DNA from: Paraniabella hibiscisoli
Lineage (GTDB): Bacteria; Bacteroidota; Bacteroidia; Chitinophagales; Chitinophagaceae
NCBI RefSeq assembly: GCF_022512515.1
Contig: NZ_JAKWBK010000001.1
Location: 2,480,001 to 2,544,000, forward strand
Reading direction: 5' to 3'
Length of the DNA: 64,000 nt
The first letter of the stretch is position 1. Each line of letters opens with the position of its first letter. This document shows positions 59,939 to 64,000 of the stretch, in pieces. The translations under genes were made by a program, and so were the position numbers. The notes beneath the pieces were generated by a model. The model was not told the DNA's origin and ran no database searches. It saw only the letters and a program-made list of their open reading frames with translations.

Positions 59939-61523
59939 TTATGATGCTTTGGAAAGCGTTCTGTTCTTTATCTTCCGAATTATCGTGAGCAACAATAATG
60001 CCGTTGCCAGACCGCTGACGATCTTAGATAGCAGATCGCCGTGCCTGGTATAAAAAGTATCGGTAACGTAGGCAGGAACCGTTTGTTTTAAAGCGCCATC
60101 CACATTCCAGCCCAGCTGTTGAATGATGTTGCCAAACGGATCAATAAAGCAGCTGATGCCTGTATTAGCGCTTCGTGCTACCCATTTACGGCTTTCAATA
60201 GCACGCAGGCGGGCATAATTCATATGCTGTTTATAACCCTGTGTGTCGCCCCACCAACCATCATTAGTAATAATGCAAACCAGGTTGGCTCCTTTACGAT
60301 TAAATGCGGCCAGGTAATCGCCATAGATGCTTTCATAGCAAATAGCTGGTGTTACGTTATAGCTATTATTACTGGTGTTAAATACATGGATATTCGTGTC
60401 TTTGGCATAACCGCCACCGGTTCCGCCAAACTTTTCAAACGCAGGCGCCATAAAAGCCAAAAAGCCCGGTAACACTTCAGCCCCTGGTACTAACCTGGAT
60501 TTATGGTAAATCTGAGCTTGGGTACTATCCAGCATCAACGCGGTATTATACATTTCGTAATAGCCGCCACCACCTCTGAATGGCTTGGCAAAGCGGCTAA
60601 CCTTAGCAGAAAACTCCCTGTATCCTTCCAGGCCGGTAAGTAAGTTGATGTTTGGATTTTCTATCAGGAAAGCCCATATCGGTGATAAGAAAAAATCATC
60701 TCTCAGCTGCTCTTCGTTTGTTTGCTTGGGTATGGCTGTTTCGGGCCATACTACCAATGCGGTATTGGCATCTATTTCTTTTCTGGATAAATGGATCAGC
60801 TTTTGTAATTGTTCCTGCTCCGATCCTGTACCATATTTTATATAGGGATCTACATTCGGCTGTACCACCACTACATTGTATTTATTATGCAACAGGGTAA
60901 GATTATTTTTAACAAAAAATGACAACAGGATCGGTATAAAAAGTAAAACCAGCCATGCCGCTATATTTCTGAAATAGCGCAGGGTTCTTCCTTCCTTGCG
61001 GTACAATTTCAGCACATAAAATATCATTACATTGCTCAGCAGGATCCATAAACTTCCTCCTGAAGTACCAGTGTACTCATACCACTGTATCCATCCCGGA
61101 TGTGTAGCAAAAGCGTTCCCCAATGTGAGCCAGGGCCAGCTTAAATCCCAGTTATGATGCAGGTATTCAAATGCCAGCCAGTAAGCAACTATAGATAAGC
61201 TACTGATAAAGCCTTTTACATATTTTGTGGTGAAATAGTACAACAGCCAGGGAAGACACATGACCAAGCTATTGGCAAAAAAGCGCTTACGCCTCCCACC
61301 AAACTGGCCTTGGCTACCCACCAGGTGGTGAGCACATTCCATAAGACCATGTGGATATAGGTGTACCCGAAATACTGTCTCCAGCTTAACCCGCGTTCCG
61401 TTAAAAAAAGTAGCGGAAGCCAGGCAACAAAAATGAGCAAGGTAAGGGGGAAGTTGGCCATGCCGCCCAAAGGAGCAGGGCTCCCAGTACGGAAATCAGT
61501 AAGTTTTTTGCCGGTAATTGCAT
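59939..61523 (-). CDS. lnt: apolipoprotein N-acyltransferase (frameshifted)
   Basis: About 528 residues. True start is ATG 61523: MQLPAKNLLISVLGALLLWA, in a different frame from the first long open stretch, joined by one C missing in the run 61446-61450. Membrane segments follow (LTLLIFVAWLPLLFL, HMVLWNVLTTWWV), then, after a second break (A run 61277-61282), the nitrilase domain with Glu in VVWPETAIP, Lys in YHKSRLVPGAE and Cys in AICYESIYG: the E-K-C triad. It attaches the third acyl chain to lipoproteins. Two downstream stretches end the chain. Upstream neighbour is the ABC exporter. Confidence 0.92.
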
Positions 61524-61580
61524 GGCGTAAAGCTAAGGCAAATACACCTGAAATTAATTTTAATAAAGGGTTAATGTTGA

Positions 61581-63382
61581 TTAGGCTACCGGCGCTTTTT
61601 GCGTTCTTCTTTCGCCAATCTGCTGCCGCCACATTGCATAGTATAGTCCTTTTCGCTCGATCAGTTCTTCGTGGCTTCCGGTTTCAGCTACTTCGCCGCG
61701 TTCCAACACATAAATGCGGTCGGCATGCATGATGGTGCTGAGTCTGTGTGCAATCAAAACTGTTATCTGGCTGCCTTTGGAAGACACTTCCCGTATCGTT
61801 TCGGTAATTTGCTCTTCTGTAATGGAGTCCAGCGCCGACGTGGCTTCATCAAAAATAAGCAGGTGGGGATCTCTTAATAAAGCCCGCGCTATAGCAATCC
61901 GCTGCTTTTCACCGCCGCTTAATTTCAGGCCGCTTTCGCCAATAACCGTATCTACGCCATTGCCTGCTCTTTCCAGCAAAGCAGTGCAGCTGGCTTTTTG
62001 CAGGGCTATTTGTAGCTGTTCTTCTGTAGCCGCTGGGTTTACAAACAGCAGGTTTTCGCGTATGGTCCCGGCAAAGAGTTGGGTATCCTGTGTTACAAAA
62101 CCTATCTGTCTCCTGAGCTCATCGAAATCAATATCGTCTCCGTTAATGCCATCATAATAAATACTACCTTCTTTAGGTCGATATAAGCCCACAAGCAATT
62201 TCACCAAAGTGCTCTTTCCCGATCCGCTGGGTCCAACAAAAGCAATGGTTTCTCCCTTTTTTACGTCAAAAGAAATATTTTCCAGCGCTTTAAACTGAGC
62301 AGTTTGGTGCTGAAATGTAACATTTCTAAACTCCAGCTCTTCCAGAATTCCCAGCGGGTGTGGTTGAACCGGCTTCGGCTCACTCTTTTTCTGCATCAGG
62401 TTATGGAAGTTCTGTAGCGAGGCTTCCGCTTCCCGGTACGAGAGTATGACATTACCAATTTCCTGCATGGGACCAAAAAGAAAAAAGCCATAAAAACTTA
62501 ACGAAAGATATTGCCCTGGTGTAATTGAATCCTTAAAAATCAACCATAGTAGTGTGAATGCAATTACCTGTTGGAGAAAGTTCACCAACGTACCCTGTAT
62601 AAAGCTGAGGGAGCGAACATTTTTTACTTTACGCAACTCCAGTTTAAGAATTTTAAAGGTATTGTTGTTCAGCCGTGTTACCTCCTGGCCGGTAAGCCCC
62701 AGGCTTTTTACAATTTCTATATTGCGCAAACTTTCGGTAGTGGTACCCGCCAATGCTGTTGTTTCTTTAACAATATTTTTTGAATGATCTTTATTTTTTT
62801 GCTCAAAAGGCTGGTTACCAGTGCAATAAAGAATATGCCCAGCGCATAAACAGGCATGATGGTCCAATGTAGGCGGAACGCATATATTGAAACAAAGACA
62901 ATACTTACAATAATCACAAAAAGACGTTCACAAAACTGCTGATGAATTTTTCTGTATCTGTACGAACCTTGGTTAAAATAGACAGCGTTTCGCCGCTACG
63001 TTGGTCTTCAAAATCCTGGTAAGGAAGACGCATGGAGTGCTGTAATCCATCTGTAAAAATAGTTGCTCCGAATTTTTGGATTACCACATTTACAAAATAG
63101 TCCTGGAAGGCTTTGGCAATACGGCTAACCATTGCGGTGCCCACCAATAAAAAAGGTAAAAGAACACCCCGTGATAGCCACTTCCGCCCCAAAGGTAATT
63201 GCGCTCAGAGCGTGGTAATGTTTTAGCCTTGTCAAAGTGATGGGGTGGTTGGCAAACATGTCCAGCAGGTTTCCGCTGATCATGGGTGCAAATAATGAAA
63301 AGATCTGGTTCACTGCTGCTAAAAATAATGCAAAAGCAACCAGCCATTTATAGGGTTTCAGGTAGTGGAGTAGTATACGCAT
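61581..63382 (-). CDS. ABC exporter with fused permease and ATPase, MsbA-like (frameshifted)
   Basis: About 600 residues from ATG 63382 (MRILLHYLKPYKWLVAFALF). N-terminal six-helix type 1 exporter domain (SLFAPMISGNLLDMF, RLPYQDFEDQRSGETLSILT, IMPVYALGIFFIALVTSLL) and a C-terminal ATPase: Walker A VGPSGSGKSTLVK, Q loop IGFVTQDTQLF, signature LSGGEKQRIAIARAL, Walker B LLIFDEATSALD, switch IAHRLSTI. Homodimeric lipid or drug flippase type; substrate unknown. At least three base losses: near 63180, 62915 and 62805. Confidence 0.93.
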
Positions 63383-63475
63383 GTAGTTTTCTGTAGTTGG
63401 AAAATGGAGCAAAATTGCGCCAGTTTTTTAACAACAAAGAAATTTATTTATTGTTCGGTTAGCTGGGATGCTGAA

Positions 63476-64000
63476 TTACAGAACTAATACGTTTTTCTTT
63501 CTCCATAACAGCATCTTAACCAAAAGGATTATTGCTCGGATAATTTTAGTCAGTATAGATTGGATTAGGATATTTGCCACAATCTCCTGGAAATGTAACT
63601 CAATTGGTTCTTCTTGCTTTTGAAGGACTACTTTGCCGGGGACAGCATATAAATAATGTATCAAGTCTCCGCAAACAGAAGGCAGTAAGAAGGTTTTTAG
63701 ACATTTGATTTGATTGTCGTATGCGATCTCAAGGGTATATTCTGGAGCATCGCGAAGTACCTGCGGCCATGTTTTAAGGTTTTTCAGATCAGATAAAGAG
63801 AGCAATTCCAACAATTCCGAGTATAGACTATCCGATACTTTAGCGTTGAAGAGTCCTTTTTTAATAGCGTACTCACCCCCGATAAACTTTAATTCTTTCT
63901 TGTTGGTTATTTCCACCGTCATATCGGGGCATGTGCCGTAACAGGTAGTGGCCTTAAACCGGATTGCCAGGAAATTAAAGTTGGTGTCCTTAATAAGAGA
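63476..64000 (-). CDS. DUF6438-like protein, N-terminus beyond the window
   Basis: Partial: the frame is open to the right edge. Visible: NFLAIRFKATTCYGTCPDMT followed by VEIT, where C-Y-G-T-C-P-D matches the CxGxCP motif of DUF6438 domains, then ELKFIGGEYAIKKGLFNAKV, LSDLKNLKTWPQVLRDAPEY and LEIAYDNQIKCLKTFL. Those are the expected strands and helices of the domain. The last 40 residues (IVANILIQSILTKIIRAIIL) look unlike the usual ending and may be out of frame; an alternative frame ends ...NPIYTD near 63550. Function unknown. Confidence 0.65.
   Translation of the reverse strand, partial: SLIKDTNFNFLAIRFKATTCYGTCPDMTVEITNKKELKFIGGEYAIKKGLFNAKVSDSLYSELLELLSLSDLKNLKTWPQVLRDAPEYTLEIAYDNQIKCLKTFLLPSVCGDLIHYLYAVPGKVVLQKQEEPIELHFQEIVANILIQSILTKIIRAIILLVKMLLWRKKNVLVL

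Noticed and set aside
61216..61632. Alternative N-terminal frame for lnt starting MAAADWRKK
   Set aside because: It overlaps the end of the ABC exporter gene in another frame; the proper Lnt start (MQLPAKNLL) is in a different frame joined at a C run.
1..64000. Programmed ribosomal frameshifting as an explanation for the many breaks
   Set aside because: Breaks occur in dozens of unrelated genes, in both directions, without slippery heptamers plus downstream structure; they track homopolymers.
1..64000. CRISPR arrays, tRNA or rRNA genes, prophage
   Set aside because: No regularly spaced direct repeats, no cloverleaf or rRNA-like segments, and no phage structural genes were seen; the lone ORF6N gene is not evidence of a prophage.

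Overview
The window looks like a chromosome segment of an aerobic member of the Bacteroidota, most likely of the Chitinophagaceae. The inference rests on gene content: a Bacteroidota-type RpoZ, families largely confined to that phylum (DUF4296, DUF4271), a futalosine-type menaquinone pathway (mqnB, mqnD), eukaryote-like PTPS enzymes beside folE, many SusD-free secreted lipoproteins, and promoter boxes of the TTG...TAnnTTTG type used by the Bacteroidota primary sigma factor. No rRNA, tRNA or CRISPR array was recognised.

A property of the sequence dominates the reading. About 45 to 50 single-base indels, nearly all in A/T or G/C homopolymers, break most genes, including indispensable ones (rpoZ, fabD, gpsA, lnt, coaBC, bamD, a BamA-like gene). 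These are almost certainly sequencing or assembly errors. Coordinates below describe whole genes across these breaks, with the break positions noted.

Layout. 1-3206: gltB (3' end off the window), preceded by a leader with mutually exclusive stems. 3654-7241: a minus-strand set of secreted proteins: an LVIVD lipoprotein, a beta-barrel, an unknown exported protein and a secreted formylglycine-generating-enzyme-like protein. 7368-20782: branched-chain amino acid synthesis. ilvA stands apart; leuA-ilvD-[ORF6N-DinB]-ilvB-[O-methyltransferase]-ilvN-[DinB]-ilvC reads as one minus-strand operon ended by a terminator at 11765-11795. Between ilvA and ilvC lie a plus-strand aminotransferase, a small lipoprotein and a tandem ABC ATPase. 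20975-25848 (plus): a conserved hypothetical, trpB, trpA and a TlpA-like thioredoxin. 25907-27217: RhlE-type helicase.

27370-28345 is a small mobile-DNA pocket: an IS200-like (RAYT-type) transposase bracketed by two copies of a GGTTTAAACC-centred palindrome, with a 366-bp MITE-like element (terminal inverted repeats, 6-bp direct repeats, an internal set of covarying mini-hairpins) beside it. 28351-32526: secreted M20 and S9 peptidases. 32696-39540: TetR regulator with its own promoter/operator, then an AcrA-AcrB-TolC-type efflux operon. 39771-42310: fabD, then folE and two tandem PTPS paralogues. 42477-47029 (plus): a membrane-bound AraC regulator, a lipoprotein hydrolase, a beta-barrel, mqnB and mqnD. 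47039-63382 (minus except hemW): photolyase, class IV aminotransferase, the DUF4296-coaBC-rpoZ-bamD group, hemD-DUF4271-BamA-like, hemW, gpsA, an SDR, a hydrolase, lnt and an MsbA-like ABC exporter. The right edge cuts a DUF6438-like protein.
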